A stretch of DNA of 64,000 nt from Branchinecta lynchi. Taxonomy: Eukaryota > Arthropoda > Branchiopoda > Anostraca > Branchinectidae. This document shows positions 32,007 to 43,651 of this stretch, in pieces. The translations under genes and the position numbers were made by a program. Location: positions 12,305,508 to 12,369,507 of the forward strand of contig JAKZAP010000007.1 of assembly GCA_023053575.1 (NCBI GenBank). Direction: 5' to 3'. The first letter of the stretch is position 1. Each line of letters opens with the position of its first letter. The notes under the pieces were generated by a model. The model was not told the origin of the DNA. It saw only the letters and a list, made by a program, of their open reading frames with translations, and ran no database searches.

Positions 32007-34031
32007 GTGTTGCGAGAGCAAAACTTTGGTTTTGTCCTCGTTTTTTTTGTTTTTTTTTCCTATGCCGCCGATTTCATCGTATTCTGGAAACTGGTAAGGG
32101 TCTAACCTGTGCGGTTTTACGGAAAGTGGGGACCTTAGGCCGGATTGATGAGTATGACATTACATTTTGGAAAGCTCCGTGGAACTCTTGCCTGGGGCCA
32201 AAAAAGATGGGTTTTGCTTGTCCTCGAGCCAGAGCCTACGGTGTGTGAAGTGAAGCGGATTTGAATAGCCTACGTCAGAGGGGACTGTCTGAAGTTGTGC
32301 AGCCAAGCTTTCATTTCAACAAACTATGTTTCAGCTTGCGAGCGGAAAGCTCCGTTCTAACAGGCAAGCAGGCAGGCACCAGTTTCAAACTGAATATGGA
32401 CCAAAATCTGTAAGTGCTAAACATAATATGTGAGGCAGTTGCCCGGCCCCAGAGACCGCAGTCAATACATCTTCTTTGAATGATAAATAGGAATAATTTG
32501 GAGAAACACAAAAGTGTCATTTTCCCATGGATCCGAAAGTGCTGCCATCTATTGTTTCTGCCTATTTCTGTTCGTGATTTCAGCTAAGTTCATCATTCCA
32601 TTTTCTGCACCTGGGATTGCGGTAGAGAAATGGTATCAGATATGCCTCGTAAACTTTAAAAGTTTTCTCACTACTAAAGACACTGGAGCTTAACCTTTGC
32701 TCCTTTACTAAGTGGGGAAATTAGAAAGTTGGGCTACGGCGAAAATGTCAACTTTTGAACTAATACAGATAGATTTTCTTTTTCAACGTCAATCGATAGC
32801 CGTTGATGAGCCTATCTCGGGGAGAGAGACTTCTAAGTACGAATCGGTTGCTAGAGGGGGTCCTGAGGGACTAGAAATTTCTCCAAATTTGTATTATTAT
32901 TACGTTTTACTGATGCACCAAAATTGATGATAATAAAATAAATGATTATATAAATACGCAAAAACAGACCAACAGTAAAGCAAACTCTAATCCATCGGAA
33001 TGACTAAAATAAACAACAACACATGAAAATGGCGAAGGCAGATCAAACACCGCAAACAATGACAAAAACTTGAAAACAAAAAACAAATATTTAAAAACAT
33101 TATTCAAAATTTAAAACAAAGAAATCAATAAAAATAATTTAAAACTCCTGGAGGAAAGATGACAAATTATGTTTGAGCCCTTGCAACTAATGTCTAAACT
33201 GTTCATGCTTTTTCATCATAATTTCAAAAGGGTTTTTATACCATAAGTCTCCATCATATTAGTACTGGACTCGTACCTGCTAAAATGACACGACCATTTA
33301 GAAAAAGTAAAGTATCGGGTTTTAATATACGAAGTATCAGCAAGCCAAAAACTGGGAGGAACGAAGAAGCTAGGAGACACTGTGGCAAAGCTATTACGTT
33401 AAAAACATGCGCAAGCCTTCGCCGGTTCAGAAGCTCACGCAATCCAACAATCGACCCAAAACTAGCAGCCATTCACAAAATGAGCAGCCACTGACTAGCA
33501 GCCACTTCACAAAATGGTGCACATTTCGATCTCTATAAATTTGAGGGTAAGAAAATTCGTCTCCATGGTCTATCACTGTCACTAGACTTGAGTGTTTACG
33601 GAACGGTTGCAAATGATAATGTAAAACAATGAGTTATTTTCACAATAATTGATAGAGCGTCATCTATGGTATTTTGATCCTGAAAATTTACGGGGAGCTT
33701 TATAATATCAACTAGATTGTATAAGATGATGTTCCAAGTTTTCATTCGTCACGATGTCTACGACTGAAAAGGATAAAGTTCAACTGGCTACAAAGTCAAT
33801 TAGTTCTTTCTTCCGACATTCATTTGTTTTTCAACGGCTGAGGAATAGCCTTTGGTGATGGGATAACCGATTGTGTTCTTTTTGGAATATACTGTTTTGA
33901 AAACTTCGATGGGTTGACAACTTCAGCATTCAACCGATAGCGAAGATATAAACAAAGTGTTGCTCTCGCAACACTTTAGTCGGCGAAGCCGAACAAAGGT
34001 TGCCGCAAAACAGGGCAACGTAGACCTAGTT
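32007..34031 (+). mobile_element. Hairpin-ended element, copy 2 (internally deleted, with insertion)
   Basis: The left end 'tgtgttgcgagagcaaaact' carries one change that weakens the hairpin. The right end 'caaagtgttgctctcgcaac' + 'ac' (33953-33974) is intact, and similarity to copy 1 continues to about 34031. The shared left block runs about 32030-32800. The large tandem units of copy 1 are reduced here to one incomplete unit. A segment of about 620 bp (32891 to about 33515) interrupts what is continuous in copy 1 between 'ctagaaattt' and 'ggtgcacattgtattcgat'. It lies inside the Raver intron. Confidence 0.75.
32891..33515. mobile_element. Insertion within hairpin element copy 2
   Basis: It is absent from all four equivalent positions of copy 1. 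It starts with TATTATTATTAC and ends with a short internal duplication (gcagccattcacaaaatgagcagccactgactagcagccacttcacaaaatg). It has no coding content I recognise. It may be an inverted LINE/SINE with an (ATT)n tail. Confidence 0.55.
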
Positions 34032-34231
34032 TCTGTTCGGACTGGATTTTTTAACTGTACTTGCCAATCAGCTTAGAAATAGCAAGTTCAAGATCACTTA
34101 CGTTACATATTTTATCGATTTTGGTATTTCTTGTCCAAGGGGGGTATTTAGAAATCTGAAGAGAGTGAAGAAGACGGTAGCTGACTTATACGTTGAGTCA
34201 TTTTAATCAACAGCCAACTAATGATCTGACT

Positions 34232-34571
34232 AAAAATCACTCTATATATTTCTGAACCCGGATACCCCAATTTCGTACGGTACATTACAACCCCTTTAAC
34301 AAAACCACGCTGATTTTCTTACTTGCCGTATTTTGCTACCTTCGATGTGTATCACGCTGTCGACGGTTGGCTGCGAGAAGTTTTTCCATCAGAAAAAACG
34401 GTTATGTAATGTGTTTCCCTGTTTTCGCTACAAGTCAACGGGTCTCGGAAAAGGCTTAAAACAGCCAAAACCGTGGGTTATTTGTTGAAAGCACAGCATA
34501 GTTTTAAAGTATTCAAATATTTTAAAATACTGTAAGTTGAAGAGTGAATAGTGCGAGGGGTCCTTTAAGAA
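34232..34571 (+). mobile_element. MITE family B, most compact copy
   Basis: It contains the block 'acccggataccccaatttcg ... atcacgctgtcgacggttgg ... tcaacgggtctcggaaaagg ... ttttaaaatactgtaagttg' and ends 'gtgcgaggggtcctttaag' (34553-34571), an inverted match to family B left ends (cttaaaggacc...). Confidence 0.75.
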
Positions 34572-34574
34572 GCT

Positions 34575-35180
34575 CATTTCCGAAGACTGTATGTAAAGCA
34601 GGAGCTATTCATCAAAACTAACTAAAAAGAAAGTAAACGCGGAATGAATTAAATCAACTGTGAATCCTTAATCCGTTCTGGCAGGATCCCTAGACAGAGA
34701 GGGGTCCATGGACAGGTGCCTACTCTGCCTACTTGGTACTTTGGTGCTGTCAGGCTGCAGGAGTGGAACCCGAGACCCTCTTTTATGAATATAACAATGG
34801 CGCCTATTTCGGAATACTGTCCTGATCTTCCAATGCTTTCAGGCAACGTGACACTCAAATCCCGGACAGGTATACACATGAATCGGCCGTTTGACTACTT
34901 ACTCCGTGACGCAATGATTTGAAATCCAAGGTCTACAATATAAAATACACATATGCCTGTTAAGACCAGAAAACTGGTTTAATGTGGCATATGTCGTCAA
35001 GGCGAAACACATAATGTTAACAGACGGTTCTAGGTAGATTATCATCGCCTAGGTACAATAAGACTACCCAAGCATAGGCGGAACGGGAAGCATATGGGTA
35101 CACATTCTTATAGAAAGGCATACAGCCTTGTTTGAACGATTGAAATACACTTTTATCTGAACGACCTAAATAAGCTAAAC
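34575..35180. other. Intronic, no exon seen
   Basis: Opposite-strand frames at 34649-34922 are short and unrecognised. No other structure stood out. Confidence 0.4.
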
Positions 35181-35181
35181 T

Positions 35182-35342
35182 ATGCATAACAAGCATTGCC
35201 AGGAAGAGCTGAAAAACCGCGCAAGAAGCATCTGCTGACTCGTTTTTTTTGTCATCACGACATCCGAAAAGTCAGCAGAGCTTTTTCGTTGTCTGTTGAA
35301 ACTGGGCATCCTTGTGTTATCTTTTATGAAACTTCTGACAGT
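35182..35342 (+). mobile_element. MITE family M, partial copy
   Basis: It runs from 'atgcataacaagcattgcca' through 'tctgctgactcg ... gtcagcagagc', an inner inverted pair, to the family right end 'acttctgacagt'. Confidence 0.7.
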
Positions 35343-35408
35343 TTAGGACTAAATTATTACAGGAAATCCACTCAGAATATTAACATGGAGTAATCAGCGT
35401 CATACCGG

Positions 35409-35638
35409 CGTGGCCGAAAAACCGAAAATCTGCTGAATTTTCCGACATAATGACGACAAACAAGAAAGTCAGCAGATTTTTTGCCTGTTTTTTTACTCTT
35501 CCTGGCAATGCTTATTATGCATAACATTCCACGCATAACGTTCTCAAACAACAGATAATATCCCAAGTGTTGTCTGTTACGCATTTCCTGTTGAAACCGC
35601 GCATCCTTGTGTTGTCTGTTACGAAACTTCCAACAGTG
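35409..35638 (+). mobile_element. MITE family M, second partial copy in tandem
   Basis: It runs from 'ggccgaaaaaccgaaaatctgctga' to 'tgttgtctgttacgaaactt' + 'ccaacagt'. Only 66 bp separates it from the preceding partial copy, and both share orientation. Confidence 0.7.
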
Positions 35639-35694
35639 TTATCAGGACAGTATTATTGGACAGTGCAAAATGGATCCATCGGCTGAATTTCATT

Positions 35695-35895
35695 AGAGCT
35701 ATATTTCGGCTCTTCTTCGCACTTTGACTTTTATTTGAATAAAATTTTGTTTGGTTTTTAATTTGTTTTTTCCACAAGTTCGTTTTCCAACTTGAGTGGC
35801 TTTGAGACTGAATAGTATGCCAAGAATAAAATTCAGCTGACGTGTCCGTTTTGTTCTGTCACAACAATTCGCAGTCAGCTTGGGCTGAAAGAATA
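35695..35895 (-). repeat. Dispersed CUGA...GAAA repeat with outer phrase
   Basis: The minus strand has the outer phrase AGCCCAAGCTGACTGCGAAT (35873-35893). The core is degraded to AGAAGAGCCGAAATATAGCT (35697-35717). It lies 50 bp downstream (gene sense) of the Raver exon donor. Confidence 0.6.
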
Positions 35896-35946
35896 TTTTT
35901 GTCGTAAGCATTGCAACAGTGTAGTGATACAAGTTTCGAAACTTAC

Positions 35947-36113
35947 CGGTTTCTTCACTGTACATGATGAAACTCCTCCGAACTTGTCCATAGACACCAA
36001 CGAGGGTATCGAATTCCTGGTCTGTCAAGTCCGGAGAAATTCGGGCAACACAAAGCAAATCTTGAGTATGCGTCGGTACTGCTGAGACCCGGTGACCTCT
36101 GATAACCCAGGAC
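35947..36113 (-). CDS. Raver: Raver exon: end of RRM1 and first half of RRM2
   Basis: This 167-nt internal exon consists of one base completing Ala, 55 codons and one base opening Gly. The peptide starts SWVIRGHRVSAVPT (end of RRM1), then DLLCVARISPDLTDQEFDTL (RNP2 and helix 1 of RRM2), then VGVYGQVRRSFIMYSEETG. RAVER1 has the same sequence logic: TDALLCVANLPPSLT at RNP2, and CFLVYSERTG before RNP1. The acceptor is GTTTTGTTTATAG and the donor ACCG|GTAAGT. Phases match the exons on both sides. Known family role: RRM2 and its neighbours bind RNA, while PTB contact is through C-terminal motifs not visible here. Confidence 0.95.
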
Positions 36114-36396
36114 CTATAAACAAAACGCACCAGTTCATGAATGTTCAAAGTGAATGTTCAGAGATTAGGAGAAAGATCTTTTCTTGAATTAAAAATCTTG
36201 GAAGGTTCGTCTGTATGAGAATGTCGCACAGGGAGCACTTTCTATAGTTTAGTACGGTTTAAGGTTTGGATTGTGTATGTAACATATGTAAATCTTGTTT
36301 TTGTTTTATAATTACCATGGCAGCAAGGCTTTAGTGCAAACAAACTACTAAACTACTACTATCATATTATCAGTCTTGACAGGCCCATGCTTTTCA

Positions 36397-36535
36397 GTCG
36401 CCAAAATCGGCGATTTCTGTTGCTTCGTCTGGCGATTTTCAATGTTGGGAAAATTCAATTTCATTTTCGTAGCCCAAATCCGCGATTTATGTTGCTTCGT
36501 TAGGCGATTTTCAATGCTGGGATAATTCAACTTTA
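36397..36535. repeat. Two-unit tandem repeat, about 67 bp
   Basis: 'cgatttctgttgcttcgtct' + 'ggcgattttcaatgttggga' is followed by the related 'cgatttatgttgcttcgtta' + 'ggcgattttcaatgctggga'. The frame 36348-36530 (-) repeats its own peptide and is a by-product. Confidence 0.75.
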
Positions 36536-36539
36536 ATCG

Positions 36540-37695
36540 GGCGACAGTACGGTTTTATGCACGCAACAGCAACATGGACGACCCTTTTGATGATTCAATT
36601 TTAGAAAAAATTAATTATTGCTGGTCAGTTCTACCCCATTTTGTATGAAAACGAAAAAAAAAAAAAAAATTTCGCGTTAAATTCTGTTGCCGACGAAAAT
36701 CCTATGTGAAGATCCCGGCGATAAGAACCTTATGTCGCTACGATTGAAAAATCTCGTTCATCACCGCGATTTGCTGTGTGACCTAGGGTAAGTCTAGTAC
36801 AGATTAAAACAGACACATATATGAGTAGAAGTGTATTCTAGAGGTGTAACTGTTTATTTGTAAAGTGAAAAGTGTATAAAATCTTGTATGGCCTTTCGGC
36901 TAAATAAACAAGCGTTATTATCATTAAACGCAAGTTCTTTGCATTAATTCTTTAAGGTTTTTTCTATGTGTGGGGGGGGGGGGTAGCGAAGGAAAGCAAA
37001 TCGTCTCCATTAAGATATTTTTACGTCAATTTTTATATTATTTATATTTCATTAATTGTAGTAAATTCTTATTGACCATATTTATGATAAGACGTCGATA
37101 TAAATGTCGCAAAGTTGTATATACATGTAGATTGTTATGTTATGAAGTTATGTCCATCAGCTTGTCCGTTATGTGTTTTTGAACTGAATTGAATGAACTA
37201 CAGCGGTTACAAAATCTGCAATTGCCTACAGGTAGGTAGGTGTTTTATTTTCAAACAAACTTTACTAAACAAACAATACTTATATATTTGTGCAGCTAAG
37301 GAGTTTGCGCTGCAAATCATTAATACCAAATCGAATTAATTTATTAAAACTAAATTTAATAACGTAAAAACATCTACCTAGCCTGTGACTTTCGTACAAA
37401 AAAAACAAACAAACAAGTAGGCTAAGACAACACACAACCGAAATCCTGATATTAAGTCAAAACGAATGCTGGAACGAATGATCAAGCTGAACAAATTAAA
37501 GGATTTGACAAACACGGAATAAATTAATCAAGAATAAATACATCAAATTTGATCAAGATGGACAGATTATGTACCAGCTAGACACGCGGTAGGGTTCAAG
37601 GAAAATACGCAATTCGCAGTCGGTCTCCTGGGTGTAAGCTGCAAGACAGATGTCATTAGCTGATAAGACCTTAACTTTGACGGCAGTGTATCTAC
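36540..37695. other. Intronic; possible retroelement tail at 36870-36930
   Basis: 'ataaaatcttgtatggcctt' + 'tcggctaaataaacaagcgt' + 'tattatcatta' resembles LINE 3' ends. A G11 run lies at 36972-36982. No exon is supported. Confidence 0.4.
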
Positions 37696-37699
37696 ATTA

Positions 37700-38735
37700 A
37701 GAAGACCAAAGCTTTCGATGGGATCCCAAAACTTTCATATCTGATCTAGACAATTGGATCTTGCCGGTATCCGGTCTTCACCAGACTTCTTAAAAATTTT
37801 AACTGTTGAAATTTAGAAACAGATTAAGGTCAATCGCTAACCATCTGAGGAAACCAATATCAGATATGTATTCCGAAATTGATCAAAAATTCTAGCTACC
37901 TTACTTCTGACAAATTTTCCGGTTTCTGCCGGATTCTTCAGAAAAACTTCCGATAAAACTTTAACTTTAACAAATTTTCAGGTTTTGGCCGGATTTCGGA
38001 CGAACTATTTGTCCTGCGGGAAAATAATCTACATATACGGATTCAGCAAGCCTCAATGCCACTTCATCGATCCTCTAATCAACTTCAGATAAAACTTTGA
38101 CTTATACAATTTGTACTTATTTCTGTAACAATACTTATTTTACTTACTGAATTATTTCAAAATTTCTTAGAGTAATTTTCAAAATTTCTTGGAGTTATTT
38201 AGAGGCGAATGCCTTTTCTCTTGCTTTGTATTATTATTATAATTATTACTATAACAATTTTTCCGGTTTCAGCGAATTACGGGCGAACTATATGTCCGTG
38301 GAGAAAATTATTGTCATATACGGATTCGGCATGTCTTGTTACCCCTGAATCGAACATCTAATCAAGTTCAAATAAAGCTTTACTTAAAACAAACTTTCCG
38401 GTTTGGGCCGGATTCCGGGCGAACTACTTGTCCTGCGAGAAAATGATTTTCATATTCGCATTGCGCATGTCTCGTTATTCTTAAACCGACTCTCTCATTA
38501 GATTTTAAAAATCTTTTTTTTTTGGTCCCTCAATTTGAGTCCCGCCCCACCCCTAAATATAGGGCTACAGAGCCCTTCTTCGAACCTTACCTGTACTTTC
38601 ACGCAAAGAGTCCTAAAGCCAAATTTGAAAGAAATATCTCAACCCCTTCGAGAGTTATCGTGCTAACAGACGGACAGGCGGGCAACATTTACGAAGTCTT
38701 GAGTATCCCTCCACTTCCGTTTTGGGATCCCAAAA
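37700..38735 (+). mobile_element. Family E element, copy 2
   Basis: It is bounded by ATGGGATCCCAAAA (37719-37732) and TTTTGGGATCCCAAAA (38720-38735). Inside are diverged units of roughly 120-130 bp carrying 'ttccggtttgggccggattc' and 'cgggcgaactacttgtcctg' (37917, 37976, 38261, 38396). A terminal phrase 'tcgagagttatcgtgctaac' + 'agacggacagg' follows. Confidence 0.7.
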
Positions 38736-38872
38736 GATGGAACCAAAGCCTTTAAGCTGGAAATGAGTGACGTTAACAATGGAATCGATCTGGTCAGGAA
38801 CAACCACATTTTGACTCTGGCAAAAATAAAACCGTTTAAAGAGGTATCACATCGGGTGACGGGCTACTAATT

Positions 38873-39250
38873 TCAGGGTTCACATATCACCGACAAACTG
38901 CCGACAAAACCTTGTAATTGGAGACAGGATACTTTTTCAGTGTCAGATCTTGGGGAGCAAATAAAATAACACGCTCTACTCAGCCCGAATAACTGTTTAC
39001 GCTGGAAACCAAGAGTCGAGCCCGAGTCATCTAGTGCAAGCATTAACGGTAAGTCGAAGTAAAAATATAGGTGGAACCAATGGGTAAAGCTTAAGCTACC
39101 ACCGTCCTCTTGCAAGGACTGTAATTCTTCCAAACGGTCAACTCGCTTCAAACGTCGTTCCACCCCACTTCTTTTTGGCGCAAAAGCTTTGAGCTTTTTT
39201 TCGCAGGCCCGGTTAGAAGTTACAATCCTCTCATTTGTAAACGTCATCTA
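38873..39250 (-). other. Unassigned frame with exon-like flanks in Raver intron
   Basis: On the gene strand 'gtggttattttag' precedes an open frame reading TNERIVTSNRACEKKLKAFA and VERRLKRVDRLEELQSLQED, then GACG|GTGGTA. A non-canonical-looking donor and lack of any family match make this weak. It is not needed between the flanking Raver exons, which join in phase without it. A cassette exon or chance frame are both possible. Confidence 0.25.
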
Positions 39251-39515
39251 AAATAACCACAAAAATCTCTCGCGCATAACCCACCAAAACCACATACCGG
39301 CACTCCAGTTCCGTACTATTCGCACTCTGGATAAAATCACTGTCCATCGTGGGAAAAACGACGATAACAACAAATATTATTGCAGAAAAACAAGTTGTCA
39401 TAAACCCTTTTATGCGACCGCTTCGAAACAATAACGACATATGCAAAAAACAGCTCTGCAAAGAGGAAGCAGTAAGTACAGAAATTATCAAGCGAAACCA
39501 AAAGTTGCTAATCTC

Positions 39516-40445
39516 CGTTTTGCTTTAGAAACAAGACCAAAGGTTTCGATCGGATCCCCAAAATCTAATATTTGATCCAGATAATTGGGCCTTGTCTTCG
39601 CCAGATACAGTCTTCGCCAGGCTGATTATCAGAGAAAATCAAGTTCAGCTGTACCCCTATATGCCCTATAAGCCATATCTATTTTGACGATACTGACCAA
39701 AACTTCCTACTTCACTTCTGCCAAATTTCCGGTTTCGGCCGAATTCCGAGAGAACTAATTTCCAGCAAAAAAAAAGAAAATTCAGAAACGAATTCATTCT
39801 TATCTCTTTATGGAACATCAAATCAACTTCAAATAATACCATAACTTTAAAAAAAATTCCGGTTACAATTACGTATATGTCCGGTAAAAAATGAATGTCA
39901 TATACAGAGTCAGCGTCTCTTCTTAGCCCCAAGTCTATCATCTAAGCAACTTGAAATAAAACCTTTGCTTTAAAAAAAAATTCCGGTTTCGGCCGGATTC
40001 CGGGCGAACTACTTCTCTGGGTCTGATTTTCACAAAGTTTTCAGCATGTCCTCTTACCCCTAAATCGGCCATATAACCAACTTCTAACGAAACTTTTACT
40101 TTTAACCTACTCTCCGGTTTTTGCCGGAGTCCGGACGAACTACTTGTAGGGCAAGAAAATGGTTTTCACCATCGAAGTTCAGTATGTCTTCTTACCCGAC
40201 TTCGACTATCACATTAGCTGTTTAAAAATATTTTGTTTGTCCCTTAACTTGCCCCCCCCCCCCACCCCCAAAAATGTAGGGCTACAGAGCCCATTTACGA
40301 ATCTGACCTTACCCTTGAACCAAAGAATCCTTACACCAAGTTTCACCAAAACATCTCATTCCCTTAGAGAGCTATCGTGCTAGCAGAGGGACAACTTTTG
40401 CGATGTCACAGGTATCCCTCCACTTACGTTTTGGGATCCCAAAAA
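39516..40445 (+). mobile_element. Family E element, copy 3
   Basis: It starts 'gttttgctttagaaacaaga' + 'ccaaaggtttcgatcggatc' and ends 'acgttttgggatcccaaaa'. Internal units lie near 39728, 39857, 39982 and 40112. A C-run is at 40253-40263. It precedes copy 4 by 80 bp in the same orientation. Confidence 0.75.
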
Positions 40446-40525
40446 GAAGAATGCTTTAGAATACATGGGATAAACGGGTTAAATTTTGCTTTACATAGCG
40501 AACTTTACTTCACATCTCCCATGCC

Positions 40526-41515
40526 CGTTTTGCTTTAGAAAAGATCATAGGTGTCGATGGGATCCCAAAAATCAAATATTTGATTCAGACAATTGGGTCT
40601 TGTCTTCGTCAGATCAGTCTTTGCCAGGCTAATCATCAGACAAAACCAAGTTCAGATTTACCTCTATAAGCCATATCTATTCTGATGATACTGACCGAAA
40701 CTTCCTACTTCAATTCTGCCAAAGTTTCCGGTTTCCCCCGAATTACGAGCGAACTACTAGTCAAGCAAAAAAAGAAAATTCAGAAACGAATCCAGCGTAT
40801 CTCCTTATCCCTATAAAGAACATCCAATCAACTTTAAGTAAAACTTTGACTTACTAAGTATAATACCGGGTAAAAATGATTGTCATATACAGACTCAGCC
40901 TCTCTTCTTACCCCTTAATATGTCATCTAATCAAACTTTTGCTTTTAATAAATTTTCCGGTTTGGGCGGGATTCCGGGCGAACTAAATGGTTTTCACCAT
41001 CGTGTTCCGCATGTCTTTTTACCCCTAAATCGAACATTTAATGAACTTCAAATGAAACTTTAACTTTTAACCAACTTTCCGGTTTTCGCCGGATTCCGGA
41101 CGAACTACTTGTTCGGCGAGAAAATGGTTTCACCATTGTGTTCAGCATGTCTTCTTACCCCTAAATCGAACATAAAACTTTTACTTTTCACCAACTTTCC
41201 GGTTTTGCTGGATTCCGGACGAACTAGTTGTCCGGCGAGAAAAGGTTTTAACTATCGTGCTCAGCATGCCTCCTCACCCCATAATCAACATAGCTGTTTA
41301 AGAATATTTTGGTTGTCCCTTCATTTGGACCCCCTCCCCTAAATGTAGGGCTACAGAGCCCATCTACGAACTTGACTTTACCCTTGACTCAATGAATCCT
41401 CACACCAAGTTTCATCAAAATATTTCACTCCCTTCGAGAGTTATCGTGCTCACAGACAGACGGACATTTTGCGATGTCATAGGTATCCCTCCACTTACGT
41501 TTTGGGATCCCAAAA
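40526..41515 (+). mobile_element. Family E element, copy 4, tandem to copy 3
   Basis: It has the same start (gttttgctttagaaaagatc) and end (ttacgttttgggatcccaaa) as copy 3. Units lie near 40728, 40957, 41081 and 41200. The tandem arrangement of whole elements suggests duplication after insertion. Confidence 0.75.
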
Positions 41516-41789
41516 AGAAGAATGCACAGAATAAATGAGATAAACATGTGAGACTAAAATTCCCTGTCCTGCAGGATTTTTCGCCCCGCGAGTCCCGACG
41601 TTAGTCCCACATAGGGCAGTCCCTTCAGGAAAAAAAAAATCCTGCAGCTGACTGGCTTCGCAAGTTTTGAAGCGTTAAAATAGGAAGCAAAACGTTGATC
41701 CCAGATCCTTCAAGAAAGTCCGACCTCGTTTATCGGGAGACTATTCCCGAAGCTGATGGGCCACATAATTGCTGCAACACGAACAAACG

Positions 41790-42060
41790 GCGCGCCCTTG
41801 TCCGTCTGTCCGTCTGTTAGCACGATAACTCTCGAAGGGAATGAGATATTTTGATAAAACTTGGTGTGAGGATTCTTTGGGTCAAGGGTAAGATCAAGTT
41901 CGCAGATGGGCTCTGTAGCGCAACACTTAGGGATGGGGAGCGTGCTCAAATTACGGGGCAAACAAAATATTTTTAAACAGCTAATGTGATAGTCGAAGTC
42001 GGGTAAGAAGACATGCTGAATACAATGGTGAAAACCATTTTTTCGCCAGACAAGCGACTC
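41790..42060 (-). mobile_element. Family E element, truncated inverted copy
   Basis: The minus strand reads 'accaagttttatcaaaatat', 'tcattcccttcgagagttat', 'cgtgctaacagacggacaga'. The plus-strand side ends in 'gaaaaccattttttcgccag'. It represents only the terminal third of the family. Confidence 0.65.
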
Positions 42061-42566
42061 AATGTGACTCAATATTCTGCTAACAGATTTCAATTAATAA
42101 GTAATATAGGCTACGAAAGAGCCTCCAACTTAGTCCTTCCGAGCCCTCAAATTCTCGCCACATATCTCCCAGGATCTAGAATATTTGCTCAGCAATCAAA
42201 AGCGTCTTAGTTGTCAAGGGATGACGAGGCTTAAACGCTGGTCCCAAGATCATCGTCAGAATTTTATCCGATTTATTTTTCCGGCCGAATCGAGTATCTG
42301 ACGCACACCGCTATGACTAACTTCACATTTTACAAAATTTCACATTTTCCCTAGTTGCGAAGAATGGCTATATAGGCTGAAAGTCTGCACGAACACTTTA
42401 ACTCAACATTCTGTTAACATAATTCAATTAATAATTAATATGGGCTACGTAAGAGCCTCCAACTTAGTCCCTCCGAGCCCTCAAATTCTCGCCGTGTATC
42501 TCCCAGGATCTACAAATATTTGCTCAGCGATCAGAAGCGTCCCTTCGTCAAGCGATGACGAGGCTT
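42058..42566 (+). repeat. Direct repeat, about 165 bp copies, period about 344
   Basis: 42058-42230 and 42402-42566 share 'actcaa.attctg.taaca', 'gagcctccaacttagtcc', 'tccgagccctcaaattctcg', 'tatctcccaggatcta', 'atttgctcagc.atca.aag' and 'gatgacgaggctt'. Confidence 0.85.
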
Positions 42567-42687
42567 CTTGTAATTGTTTGAGCATCTTTTGAAGTAGACT
42601 CCCTCAACCACACTTGACTGTGAAAGCGGAAATGATAGGAACGAGATAAAGCAGGCAAAATACTGGCAAGAAAACCGTAGGAAAAAT

Positions 42688-42900
42688 TCATTCAATCCAT
42701 AAAGTGACGCAACTATCAAAGGCGATGAAATTGCTTGCGTGCTCAAGTTCTTCTTTGAGATGGGGAATTGTGAGGACTGATTCCCGCCAGACACTGTCCA
42801 AAAGTTTGACAATTCGCAGCATTGTCCAGAAAACCGGATTCTCGCATTCCGGCGATTCCGGATTCGAATTTGGTTCTAAATCTTCCCTTTCGGATGCCAT
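42688..42900 (-). CDS. Small ORF of unknown function inside Raver intron
   Basis: A true ATG at 42900-42898 opens 70 codons with normal, non-repetitive composition: acidic N-terminus (MASEREDLEPNSNPESPECE), then VFWTMLRIVKLLDSVWRE and IPHLKEELEHASNFIAFD, ending LWIE-stop. It reads in the same direction as Raver, between the RRM1 and RRM1/2 exons. I recognise no family. It could be a short nested gene, a first exon, or an old retrocopy. No promoter, splice donor or poly(A) signal is convincing. Confidence 0.3.
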   Translation of the reverse strand: MASEREDLEPNSNPESPECENPVFWTMLRIVKLLDSVWRESVLTIPHLKEELEHASNFIAFDSCVTLWIE

Positions 42901-43651
42901 ACACGTACAGATAACTCAAAATATCAATTCGGAAAAGTCAGTGAAAACACCTAACTGACAAGACACGGAACCAGTTTAGTTCTTTCCCACGATCTTCCGG
43001 ACTATCCAACTTCTACCTATTCCGACTTCCGGACTAGAGCCGATTCCTGCACACGACACTGGGCTCATCCGAATATTCGCACTGGACTCAGTGAAATTCA
43101 TTTTAATTCAGGAACATCAAAATCTCACCAGAAAGACGCAATTCTCTTCTTTTCGCACTAACCTCAGGTACAAATAGCTGATAGACTACCATTTTTTCTC
43201 TGGCATTTTACAGGCTTTATCTACCTGTAAAAGTGAGTCTTAGACTGGTGGTATTTCTACCTTGGAAAAATCGGGCACCTCGCTAAGCTATTATGAAACA
43301 TTGCTTTGTCATGGTAAGAAGTACAAAAGCACCTTCTCTGAATTTCCAGACGCGAAGTTATTAGCCATATTATCATTAATGATTATTGACTACTTTAAAA
43401 CCAAATTAGAAGATTATCGGCACCATATACTTTTAGCCTAGAAGTGCAACCAAACTCAAAGTTCAGAGTTTACTTCCAATATTTTCATACACTTTACAAA
43501 CTAAACAAGGAGTATCACTTGCCACAAGTTGAGTCTAACCAAATTCAACCTTCAGGGTTTATTCTTGCTATTTTCGTACACTCTACTAACTAAATAAGTT
43601 GTAGAAGATTTGTTTCTTTAGCCACCCGAGTCTGAAAAAAAAAATACTTAC

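Noticed and set aside
39231..39491. Hydrophobic 86-residue minus frame that could be a membrane protein exon
   Set aside because: Short, no family match, lies between family E elements, and is not needed for the Raver reading frame.
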